Origin: Limonium bicolor
Taxonomy: Eukaryota > Streptophyta > Magnoliopsida > Caryophyllales > Plumbaginaceae
Assembly: GCA_023374045.1 (NCBI GenBank)
Contig: CM041776.1
Span: 345,587,636 to 345,651,635, forward strand
Direction of reading: 5' to 3'
Length of the DNA stretch: 64,000 nt
Part shown: positions 41,955 through 52,504 of the stretch, piece by piece
Layout of the letters: every line of letters starts with the position of its first letter
Numbering within the stretch: position 1 is the first letter of the stretch
Position numbers and translations under genes: made by a program
Notes under the pieces: model-generated
What the model saw: only the letters and a program-made list of their open reading frames with translations
Told to the model about the DNA's origin: nothing
The model's database searches: none

Positions 41955-43394
41955 TGTATTCAATTCTTATCAGTTCAGAGAATGCACTTATCAGGGAAAG
42001 ATATTGTTTTCAGATAATATGCTTAGTCTATATGTCTCATTCTTTTCATCCTGAATTTATTTAGAGGATACTAGAATGCACAGACTACAATTTGAATGTG
42101 CCATTAACATTCACCAGATTCTGCCTCTCTTATTGTTTCTGTTTGTTCCTGAAATGCTAAATATGACAAGAAACTGCTTGTGGGTTCCAGTTTGAATGAC
42201 TGATAGAATGAGTAGATGTTACATGCGAATCTGTCAACTATGTTTAGATGAGTATCTCGTTCTTACCTGATACACCTGCCGGACATGAAAATTAATGCTT
42301 GATAGGAGTGCGAGCACTCTAATGATTTTTGGTATGTCAATTGCTTTTCATGTTCTTTGCATTATCAGTATATTTTTTGTAACTGGATGTGATTTGGATT
42401 TATTAGGCTTCCTACTTGGCCTGAATGAGACAATGTTGTAGTTTGAGTTAGCGTTTTGGACTTTGTGATATGAGTGTAATGAATAGAATTTGTCTATATA
42501 GGGGGTCATTCTGTTTCATGGAGCGGTGATTTGGCTACTCAACTAACTAGTTGCTTCTCTTGTCCCACAGAGGAATCGACAAAGTTCTTTTGAAGCGGTA
42601 TATTAATGTTTTTTCTGTTTGATTAATAAATGACATGATATTTTGTATCTGGTTTTTTTGTTGTTGATGAATTTTCTTGTCTGGTGTTGTTGCAGCTTCT
42701 AACTGAGTGGAATGAACAATTTGAAACTGGAATCTAGGTAGGTTGGTAGTCTTTTACTGCCATGGCATCCTACGATTAGTTTACATGTCTTTCTTTAGTT
42801 CTTGCACAAAATCATACAGGAAAACTGAAGCTCTGTCACTTTCCTTGGTATGTTTCAATCATTGCAGACCATTGTTGTAATTCAAGCCAGTCATGGCCTC
42901 CTCCAGCTGGGCTCCTACAAAATTGTGAGATCTTGTACCAGTTGGCATGAGATGCTAATGTGGAAGCATACTGCAGTAAAAGTTAGTCATAACTTACTAA
43001 TTCTACAACTGTGATTGAGATGTAAAATGTTAGTGTATGAGCTACACATGTTTGGAGTGGATCTGGTAACTAATGTGGAAGCATACTACAGTAACTATAA
43101 CTTATCTATAATGGTCATGCTGAGTGAGAGCTGAAATGTTGTTCAATGATCTGTCATAATTACATGGCACTGAGAATAGTTTGTGCTTATGCACTGTGAT
43201 CACACTCAGCATAGTTGTTGTCATAATTGATGGATCAGAGGTTTGGTTTTGATTATTTTGATGATTTTGATTATATGATTGTCATTGATATTAGTTAAAC
43301 ACATATACAATGGTACCCAACTGTTAGTTTCAGACACCAGATTGGTACCTAGCTGTTTAGGTGCTTTAATTGATTTTATTTTTTTTCTAAAAAA
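41955..43394. other. Interior of the CACTA element, unassigned
   Basis: Intron-like AT-rich sequence with possible short exons (for example ccacag followed by AGGAATCGACAAAGTTC near 42570). A partial direct repeat (aatgtggaagcatactNcagtaa) occurs at 42958 and 43073. I cannot name a gene here. Confidence 0.4.
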
Positions 43395-43945
43395 ACATCT
43401 ATGAGGGCAATTTTTGTTGCCTTGATATATACTCAAGGGGGCGACTAAAGAGCTTTGTCACCATTGATAGAAATCAAAGGGGGCGACTAACATAACTTGC
43501 CTCTGTTGATTTCATCAAAGGGGGCGACTAAACAAGTCGTCACCATAGAAAATAGTCAAACTCTACTGGGAAGACTGACCAAAGAGGGCGACATTTTACC
43601 TCGCCTCTATTGACGTCAATCAAGGAGGGCAAGTTTTTGAACTTGCCTCTGTTGACATAAAACAACGGGGGCGACCACATTATGTCGCCCCTTTTGATCA
43701 TCGTTCAAAGAAAGTAACAATATTGCAACTTTTGCGCCACGTCAAAGAGGGCGACTTTAGTTGCCCTCGTAGATTTTATCAACCAGGGCAAGCGAAATTA
43801 GTCATCACCACAAGCTAACATGGCATGTCTTCAAAGGCAAACCTGGGGGCAATTATTTACTTGCCCTTATTGTTTAACAAGGCAAGATATTGTTCTATTA
43901 GGGCAATAAAAGTTGCCCTCATAGATCTAATTTGTTGTAGTGTCA

Positions 43946-44219
43946 TATTTGTGTGGAAGTCCCACAAATCTAAAATAGAGCCAAGCCTATATTGGCAGAG
44001 GCCTTGTCTGTTTCCAAACCTCAAGAGCTTATCATGCTTTTCCTAATCAATGCTAACCAAGCGTCCAACTCCTCACATAATTATTACATCAGTAAAACAA
44101 AGAGTACCAAGATGAACAACAAAGCTTGCTAGTAGACAAGGATCAAAAGTAGATCGGCTGACCTAAAAGGTTGGTTACAAAACCAGAATCGTGCAACCAA
44201 AAAAAAAAAAAAAACATGA
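43946..44219. other. Short spacer with poly(A) run
   Basis: Contains a 19-base A run at 44198-44216. Nothing else recognised. Confidence 0.5.
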
Positions 44220-45485
44220 TATATATGACAACCTCCAGACTTGTTGGGGGTTAGCCACCTCTTTTAAGGCATTAATCGAAGGATTGGGTGCAACCGTATG
44301 AACCAAATCGTTCACCGGGATTGCCCCTTGATGACCAACAAACTTCTTCCCCTTCTTTGGATGCTGGACAACCAAATTAACATCAGAGACATCTTGCCTC
44401 ATCGATCTATATATTATGGTTGCGCTTCCTACCATGACACTAATGGAAGCAACATCGTTCACCTAAGAGATTGGACAGTCAACCAATTCCGACTTCAACA
44501 AAAATTTGCCTTACTAAATGCTTCATGGACTGATGTGTCATCCCCAGGCTGTGGGTTAGCAAAGCTTATCCTTTGAATCATGATATGTAAAGGAAAAGCT
44601 GGGGGGTTAGAAGGTGTCACTGGGGTCGTGGTACTCGAAGGAGGGAAAGTGTGAGCATTAGAAGGAGCAGTATCATCTCTATGGACCCCTACCCGTAAAC
44701 AATCTTCAATGCATCATTTTCCTCATCCAACACCGCTTTCTTCCTAAACCGCAACCTGATGCCCGCAACCATGGCCCATAGGGGTAAGCACTACTATTGT
44801 TACCTTCCATCTGCTGGGGAAGGTCCTTGGAAGCATGATAGAAGAGACCATAGTGGAAATAGATGGGTGGCATTCACTCATAGGTTACACAGAAAATCGA
44901 ATCGCTTCCCTCTAGAGACGCAGTAAGCAATGAAGCACAGTTTGATAAATGTTTAGCACAACTTTGAAGCATATAGTATCCCCCAAATTGACCTTCATCC
45001 TCATATTCTAACAAGCCCCAAATGTACTCCTTAACCTTTCCGCAAACTCTCTATGTTAAAGGTGGAAGGACACATCATAGACTCGTGATTGTTTGGAGGA
45101 TAAGAATAGAACCATCATAGGTCAAAGGGTCAATTAATCTAATTGCATGTGTCGTCTCTTCCTTATCAAACTCAAAGAGAAAAAGGTTATGTTCTGCTGG
45201 GCGGATCTTGAGGTCTTCATGCAATTGCCAAATTTGATCAAAGGTATTCTCCACAGTCTAAAGGTTTGGACTCATGAAAGAGTATAATCGACCCAAAAGA
45301 CAACGATTGAAAAAGAATGCATGATCTGCATTGATTAGATCATCCAGGATTGAGGATTCACCTTCTTCTTTAGTTGGTGAAAGCTCCACATATTTGGATG
45401 CCAGATCATCTATTGGAGCATCAAAAGGTTCTTCAGCCATGGCATGCACGTGTGGAAGAAATGGAGCAAGACATTTGGCCATCAA
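44220..45485 (-). pseudogene. LINE ORF1 (DUF4283, zinc knuckle) remnant
   Basis: The N-terminal open stretch (45258-45485) has MAEEPFDAPIDDLASKYVEL, SSILDDLINAD and FFNRCLLGRLYSFM, the start of a DUF4283 domain found in plant LINE ORF1 proteins. Further down, in shifting frames, come LFEFDKEE, GSILIL, STFNIE and then EGNNSSAYPYGPWLRAS, the typical segment after the zinc knuckle. The knuckle itself (plus-strand about 44837-44880) has lost its cysteines (YFHYGLFYHASKDL); only the His remains. The last open part (44220-44462) contains NLVVQHPKKGKKFVGHQGA. No ORF2 follows, so the copy is truncated after ORF1. Confidence 0.75.
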
Positions 45486-46527
45486 TGGAGGAGAAGAAAA
45501 ACTTAGAGATTAGATTACAAGGATAATAAGAAACGGGAGGGGAATTCAGAGGATGGAGGAGAAGCAAGGCCCGAAAAACAACTTAGCCCCAATCCTGAGA
45601 AGAAAACTTGCAATGGAAGTTGTTCATTGTCAAGCTTGCCTAGGAAGTAACAAAACCAAGCAACAAGGAAAAGAGAGAACTCTCGCCTTATGAGAGACTT
45701 GACATTCTTGGTGAAGAACTCGTGTGTTGTTCTTCAAAGACTAATTTTGATTAAATTTTACGGGCGAAGTTTAAATAGATTTGGAACGATTAGGACGATA
45801 TGGAAAAATATGGCAATATTCAGTGCATATTTGTTGTATCTCTTCATCTGATATGAATAAAGAGATGAATCTCTCAAATAGACTGGTGTAAAGTGGGGAC
45901 AGGTGAACGGGTGTTGGGTCGGGTAGATATGGTGATGATTTTTTCATTTATCATTTGACTTATCACCTGTTTATCACTTGATTCATCACCCCCACAATTC
46001 ACTTGAAGATTTTTTAAAGCTTATAATTAAGCCCTTAGATATGAAGAATTAAACACAAATCCATGAAATTTTCAAATAACTTGCTCTAAAAAATTGCTCT
46101 GAGTTTACATTTAGACCTCAATATTTTTCAAATATTATAAAAATATGCAAGAAAAATTTTCACGTGTTTATCAAACCACCCAAATCACCACAAGTGACGA
46201 ATAGATCAGGTGATGGATGACAAGTAACGTTCAGGGTGAACCAGGTGAAATGGATAATAGTTGCGGATAGTGCTCGACTAGACTCAAACCTCTACCCATT
46301 ATGCTGCCCTATATGCAAGACTGATGTTGATGAGTCGGCCTCTTGTTTGGTTCTCTTTCGTTAATTAAATTTTCCTCTACATGTTGTATTAGTATATATG
46401 TGTAATTTTATTTTTAATTGTTTTTAAGAAGATAATAATAAAATAGAATAACACAAAAATATACAAGTGTTGGATCGTGAGAATATAATCCCACCCAGAA
46501 TATAACAGTGAAAGATATACAAAAGAT
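45486..46527. other. LINE leader and intergenic DNA
   Basis: The first 280 bp may be the LINE 5' UTR (minus strand). The remainder is AT-rich and shows nothing I recognise. Confidence 0.4.
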
Positions 46528-46537
46528 AACAGGTGAA

Positions 46538-46765
46538 GGAAAATTTTCGCCGAAATACTATATGTCAAAAAAATTACTTGTGGTGGATTTTTTTCAAAAA
46601 AAAATACGCGGATGTGCCAAAACGGGTCATATAAACCGCATCAGGCTAATGCTGCTTACTGTAAACCGCATTGAGTTAATCCACTTACCGGCTAATTTTG
46701 TCATAAACTGAATCGATAGATCGCGTCTTTGCCAATAAATGGCCCAAGGCGATGCGGTTTATTTG
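46538..46765. repeat. Left terminal inverted repeat, about 228 bp
   Basis: Matches the reverse complement of about 51240-51466, including GCGGATGTGCCAAAACGGG, CTTACTGTAAACCGCATTGA and TTAATCCACTTACCGGC. A further copy, lacking the first bases, is at 48777-48990. Confidence 0.9.
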
Positions 46766-47229
46766 CATGCAAGGACGATCCGCAACTCGCCTGACGGGCC
46801 AATCCTGGCCGTCCATTTGGTGCGATCGCCACCGTTCAAATTCCTTGGATTCCTGCGAGTTTCGGCTGTGTTTTCTCCGCACCGATGTCGAATAAAACGC
46901 ACCAACCAAGTGCGGTTATTGACACCCGAAAAATTTGTATAAAAACGCATCCACCGGATGCATCCCATCTTCACATACCCACATTTGCCTCCAACCTCAC
47001 TCACTGTCCCTACGAAATTGAAAAGGTTAGTTTCAATTTTTTCAATTTCAATTAGCAATTTTTGTTTTTAATAACTTGTTCTAATATTTAGGTTCTAGCA
47101 TATTTGTTTAGTGATATTAATTGATGTTTTTTTGTAATTAATTTTAATGTGTAGGAATCTTCCTAATTTTTTCTTCTAATCCCATCCAAAATCTTTGAGG
47201 TTAGTATGTTGCTCTCTAATTTTAATTCC

Positions 47230-48170
47230 TCATTTTTATACTAGATACTTGTAATGTTGGTAGTTTTAGTTGTTTAATTAGTATTTAAATTCGTAATTAA
47301 TTAATGCATTAATTTTATAACTTGTTTTAACTTAAAATGGTGCATAAATTAGTCAAATAATTAGGTTGGTATTATTATGTTGTTGAGAGAAAATTAATCT
47401 TGGTGGTTTTAGATGTTATTTAGTATTTAAATTCGTAATTAATTAATGCATTAATTTTATAACTTGTTTTTAACTTAAAATGGTGCATAAATTAGTCAAA
47501 TAATTAGGTTGGTATTATTATGTTATTAGAGAAAATTAATCTTGGTAGTTTTAGTTGTTTATATAGTATTTAAATTCGTAATTAACTAATGCATTAATTT
47601 TATAACTTGTTTTTAACTTAAAATGGTGCATAAATTAGTCAAATAATTAGGTAGGTATTATGTTGTTGGAGAAAATTAATCTTGGTAGTTTTAGTTGTTT
47701 ATATGTATTTAAATTCGTAATTAATTAATGCATTAATTTTATAACTTGTTTTTAACTTAAAATGGTGCATAAATTAGTCAAATAATTAGGTAGGTATTAT
47801 TATGTTGTTGGAGAAAATTAATCTTGGTGGTTTTAGATGTTTATTTAGTATTTAAATTCGTAATTAATTAATGCATTAATTTTATAACTTGTTTTTAACT
47901 TAAAATGGTGCATAAATTAGTCAAATAATTAGGTTGGTATTATTATGTTATTAGAGAAAATTAATCTTGGTAGTTTTAGTTGTTTATAAGTATTTAAATT
48001 CGTAATTAACTAATGCATTAATTTTATAACTTGTTTTTAACTTAAAATGGTGCATAAATTAGTCAAATAATTAGGTAGGTATTATTATGTTGTTGGAGAA
48101 AATTAATCTTGGTAGTTTTAGTTGTTTAATTAGTATTTTAATTCGTAATTAATTAATGCATTAATTTTAT
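47230..48170. repeat. Direct AT-rich tandem array, about 142-bp unit (first)
   Basis: GGTGCATAAATTAGTCAAAT recurs at about 47339, 47482, 47625, 47764, 47907 and 48049, giving a period of 139-143 bp. Units contain AATTAATGCATTAATTTTAT. Confidence 0.92.
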
Positions 48171-48177
48171 AATTTTT

Positions 48178-48450
48178 TTCCTATACATAATAATACCTAC
48201 TTATTATTTGACTAATTTATGCACCATTTTATGTTAAAAACAATTATAAAATTAATGCATTAATTAATTACGAATTAAAATACTAATTAACAACTAAAAC
48301 TACCAAGATTAATTTTCTCAATAACATAATAATACCTACTTAATTATTTTACTAATTTATGCATCATTTTAAGTTAAAAACAAGTTATACAATTAATGCT
48401 TTAATTAATTACGAATTTATATCCTAATTAAGCAACTAAAACTTAGAAAA
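48178..48450. repeat. Inverted copies of the 142-bp unit (first)
   Basis: Two units in reverse orientation (ATTTGACTAATTTATGCACC and a variant) follow the direct array, so the array folds back on itself around 48175. Confidence 0.9.
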
Positions 48451-49449
48451 AATTAATGTAAACCATTAATAAGATGTCAACATATTATTTTAACATACAT
48501 CAAAATTAAAGAATAAAAATTATACGATAATGACAGTTAATTATGAATTTAAGCATAAGTAATTAGATAATACTTATATATATATATATCGAAACCTAAT
48601 AAATAAAGACATTTACTATACAAATAAATGAAAAATAAAAATTACAAATAACCATACTAACCTCTTAAACTTCGGAGCATTTGTCATTGTTGAAGGGGAT
48701 TTTTTTTGGTGTTTGTGATTGATGGAATGAGCTTGGCTGAGTTTGGTTTTTATAGGGATTTTTGGCAGTCATAAACCGCCCAAAAAAATTACTGCGGTGG
48801 CTTTTTTTCAGAAAAATTACGCGGATGTGCCAAAACGGGTCATATAACCGCATCAGGCTAATGCTGCTTACTGTAAACCGCATTGAGTTAATCCACTTAC
48901 CGGCTAATTTTGTCATAGACCGCATCAAAAGATCGCGTCTTTGCCAATAAATGGCCTAAGGCGATGCGGTTTATTTGCATGCAAGGACGATCCGCAACTC
49001 GCCTGACGGGCCAATCCTGGCCGTCCATTTGGTGCGATCGCCACCGTTCAAATTCCTTGGATTCCCGCGAGTTTCGGGTGTGTTTTCTCTGCACCAATGT
49101 CGAATAAAACGCACCAACCCAGTGCGGTTATTGACACCCGAAAAATTTGTATAAAAACGCATCCACCGGATGCATCCCATCTTCACATACCCACATTTGC
49201 CTCCAACCTCACTCACTCTCCCTACGAAATTGAAAAGGTTAGTTTCAGTTTTTTCAATTTCAATTAGCAATTTTTGTTTTTAATAACTTGTTCTAATATT
49301 TAGGTTCTAGTATTTGTTTAGTGATATTAATTGATTTTTTTGTAATTAATTTTAATGTGTAGGAATCTTCCTAATTTTTCTTCTAATCCCATCCAAAATC
49401 TTGAGGTTAGTATGTTGCTCTCTAATTTTAATTCCTCATTTTTATACTA

Positions 49450-50275
49450 GATACTTGTAATGTTGGTAGTTTTAGTTGTTTAATTAGTATTTAAATTCGT
49501 AATTAATTAATGCATTAACTTTATAACTTGTTTTTAACTTAAAAGGGCATAAATTAGTCAAATAATTAGGTTGGTATTATTATGTTATTAGAGAAAATTA
49601 ATCTTGGTAGTTTTAGTTGTTTATATAGTATTTAAATTCGTAATTAATTAATGCATTAATTTTATAACTTGTTTTTAACTTAAATGGTGCATAAATTAGT
49701 CAAATATTGGTAGGTATTATTATGTTGTTGGAGAAAATTAATCTTGGTGGTTTTAGATGTTTATTTATTATTTAAATTCGAATTAATTAATGCATTAATT
49801 TTATAACTTGTTTTTAACTTAAAATGGTGCATAAATTAGTCAAATAATTAGGTTGGTACTATTATGTTATTAGAGAAAATTAATCTTGGTAGTTTAGTTG
49901 TTTATATAGTATTTAAATTCGTAATCAATTAATGCATTAATTTTATAACTTGTTTTTAACTTAAAATGGTGCATAAATTAGTCAAATAATTAGGTTGTAT
50001 TATTATGTTATTAGAGAAAATTAATCTTGGTAGTTTTAGTTGTTTTATATAGTTTAAATTCATAATTAACTAAGCATTAATTTTATAACTTGTTTTTAAC
50101 TTAAAATGGTGCATAAATTAGTCAATAATTAGGTAGGTATTATGTTGTTGGAGAAAATTAATCTTGGTAGTTTTAGTTGTTTAATTAGTATTTTAATTCG
50201 TAATTAATTAATGCATTAATTTTTATAAATTTTTTAACTTAAAATGGTGCATAAATTAGTCAAATAAACTACCAA
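49450..50275. repeat. Direct AT-rich tandem array (second copy)
   Basis: Same unit and order as 47230-48170, with small deletions. GCATAAATTAGTC recurs near 49547, 49690, 49828, 49970, 50112 and 50251. Confidence 0.9.
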
Positions 50276-50279
50276 TATT

Positions 50280-50545
50280 AATTTTTTCCTATACATAATA
50301 CCTACTTAATTATTTGACTAACTTTATGCACCATTTTATGTTAAAAACAATTTATAAAATTAATGCATTAATTAATTATGAATAAAATACTAATTAAACA
50401 CTAAAACTACCAAGATTAATTTTCTCCATAACATAATATACCTACTTAATTTTACTAATTTATGCACCATTTTAAGTTAAAACAAGTTATACAATTAATG
50501 CATTATTAATTACGAATTTATATCCTATTAAGCAACTAAAACTTA
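50280..50545. repeat. Inverted copies of the unit (second copy)
   Basis: Mirror of the direct array, as in 48178-48450, with more small deletions. Confidence 0.88.
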
Positions 50546-50929
50546 GAAAAAATTAATGTAAACCATTAATAAGATGTCTACATATATTTAACATACATCA
50601 AAATTAAGAATAATAAATTATACGTTAATGACATAGTTAATTATGAATTAAGCATAAGTAATTATATAACTACTTAAAATATATATATATATCGAAACCA
50701 AATAAATAAAGACATTTACTATACAAATAAATGAAAAATAAAAATTACAAATAACCATACTAACCTCTTAAACTTCGGAGCATTTGTCATTGTTGAAGGG
50801 GATTTTTTTTGGTGTTTGTGATTGATGGAATGAGCTTGGCTGAGTTTGGTTTTTATAGGGATTTTTGGCAGTCATAAACCGCACTGGTGTGATGCGGTTT
50901 ATGTGCAATATTGTGGATAATCTTATCCG

Positions 50930-51466
50930 ACAGAATCGCGGAAATCGCGGAGTACGAACGACTCATATTCATTCCGTGTTTGCAAATAAACCGCATCGCC
51001 CCAGTCCATCATTGGTAAAGACGCATTCGTCCAATGCGGTTTATGACAAACTTAGCCGGTAAGTGGATTAACTCAATGCGGTTTATATGACCCGTTTTGG
51101 CACATCCGCGTAATTTTTTGAAAAAAAGCCCCGCAAGTAATTTTTTTTGACATATAGTATTTCGGCGAAAATTGATTGGATAATCTTATCCGAAAATCGC
51201 GGAAATCGCGGAGTACGAACGGCCTATTCATTCCGTGTTTGCAAATAAACCACATCGCCCCAGTCCATCTATTGGTAAAGACGCATTCGTCCAATGCGGT
51301 TTATGACAAAATTAGCCGGTAAGTGGATTAACTCAATGCGGTTTACAGTAAGCAGCATTAGCCTGATGCGGTTATATGACCCGTTTTGGCACATCCGCGT
51401 AATTTTTTGAAAAAAAGCCACCGCAAGTAATTTTTTTTGACATATAGTATTCGGCGAAAATTTTCC
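50930..51466. repeat. Right terminus, tandemly doubled
   Basis: A block of about 245 bp (GGATAATCTTATCCGA to TCGGCGAAAATT) occurs twice in tandem, from about 50932 and from about 51177. Only the outer copy forms the true end next to the target duplication. The inner copy still ends with the terminal-like GGCGAAAATT. Confidence 0.85.
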
Positions 51467-51476
51467 AACAGGTGAA

Positions 51477-51965
51477 CATAACAATCATATGTAAAATAGA
51501 AGTAAAAAGTTATCCGACAGTTCAACTACACAAATAAGGAAAGGTAATTTCTACCACATCTGAATGTAGTATTGATGACTATATGCATGTATTTTTGTTC
51601 TATAAAAATTGTACTGTTAGTATATAACAACTGTATGTATATAAAGGTATACATTAAATTCTAATATTGTTAGTATACAGATGCACATTATGATTTTTTT
51701 AAACTGTAAGGTAAGTCTACTAAACTTGGTACTTTACAATATATAAATGTATCACTGCAAATGCAGTAGTAAAAGATAACTACATACGCTTGAAGCTAAG
51801 AGGGATTGATAAGGGAAAGGTACAAATATCACTGCATAACCACATAACCAAGTGTCTGCACTTTAAGTTTCAACTATTCGAGTGAAGAGATACAAAAGCA
51901 TTCATCTAATGAAGTTGATGCATACTTTGATAGCAATTCATGAGGTCTTAATACTTATTCTTTAA
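51477..51965. other. Intergenic, nothing recognised
   Basis: AT-rich sequence between two mobile elements; no gene seen. Confidence 0.5.
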
Positions 51966-51967
51966 GG

Positions 51968-52498
51968 AAAATTACATCCCTCTCCATGACGTTTAGCGAA
52001 ATTACAACCTCCCCCACGTGGTTTCAAATATTATTTTTCCTCACCCGTGTGGTTTCTTCTTTTTCACATCCGACAACTAGTCATTTTTTTTAACTTAAAA
52101 GATACTTAAATGTAGTCAAAAATTGATGAAACTTTACACGGATGACGCTAAAGTGTTATATTTTGGTCCAATGCCAAATTTAAAGTTTTTTATGCTCACA
52201 TGTGACTTGTGGGACCATTGAGCACACGTTTACATGTCACATGTTTTATTGGGTCCCACGGATCACATATGACCTTAAAAAACTTTGGATTTCATGCCGG
52301 ACCAAAATATAACACTTTAGTATCGTGCGTGTAAAGTTTCATCAACTTTGGACAACATGTAAGCGTCTCTTAAGTTGAACAAAATATAGAAAAGTTTTCA
52401 AATGTAAAAAGGAGAAACCACATGATTATGAAAGGTAATTTTTAAAACTAGATGGGTGGGGTGTGTAATTTTGCCAGACGCCATGGGTGGGGATGTAA
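51968..52498. mobile_element. Foldback MITE, about 530 bp
   Basis: The left arm (AAATTACATCCCTCTCCATG, AGCGAAATTACAACC) is an imperfect reverse complement of the right arm (TGTGTAATTTTGCCAGACGC, GGTGGGGATGTAAT). The pairing continues inward through GGTTTCTTC and the AAACTTTACACG/CGTGTAAAGTTT and CACATGTGAC-type segments, so most of the element folds back. No coding region. No clear target duplication was found, so the superfamily is open. Confidence 0.75.
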
Positions 52499-52504
52499 TC
52501 TGTC

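Larger units (their letters stand above)
38013..43942. mobile_element. 5.9-kb CACTA element carrying host gene fragments
   Basis: The left end reads CACTACAACA and the right end TGTTGTAGTG, exact inverted repeats of the En/Spm (CACTA) type. A perfect 3-bp duplication TCA flanks it (38010-38012 and 43943-43945). Subterminal repeats of AAGGGCAA/GGGGGCGAC and TTGCCCTC type fill 38030-38345 and 43395-43930. No transposase frame exists. The interior holds exon-sized pieces, all plus-strand and several with intact splice sites, of a UTP7-like WD protein, a polygalacturonase and a SnRK2 kinase, plus pieces I cannot assign. Confidence 0.92.
46538..51466. mobile_element. 4.9-kb Mutator-like element with long inverted termini and internal duplications
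   Basis: The left end GGAAAATTTTCGCCGAAATA and the right end (its reverse complement, minus one base) start inverted repeats of about 225 bp. A perfect 10-bp duplication AACAGGTGAA flanks the element (46528-46537 and 51467-51476). Long termini and a 9-11 bp duplication fit Mutator-like elements. Inside, a unit of about 2.2 kb (terminus-like block, AT-rich array, inverted array, conserved block) is present twice: 46538-48776 and 48777-50880. No transposase exists. The open frames in the GC-rich blocks (46759-47058, 48971-49270) are probably chance. Confidence 0.88.

Noticed and set aside
44198..44216. Poly(A) run as the tail of the adjacent LINE remnant
   Set aside because: The LINE ORF1 is on the minus strand, so its tail would appear as poly(T) on the plus strand; orientation is wrong.
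46759..47058. 99-residue minus-strand open frame, repeated at 48971-49270
   Set aside because: Its conservation is explained by the nucleotide-level duplication of the element; no domain, and the frame crosses motif-rich non-coding sequence.
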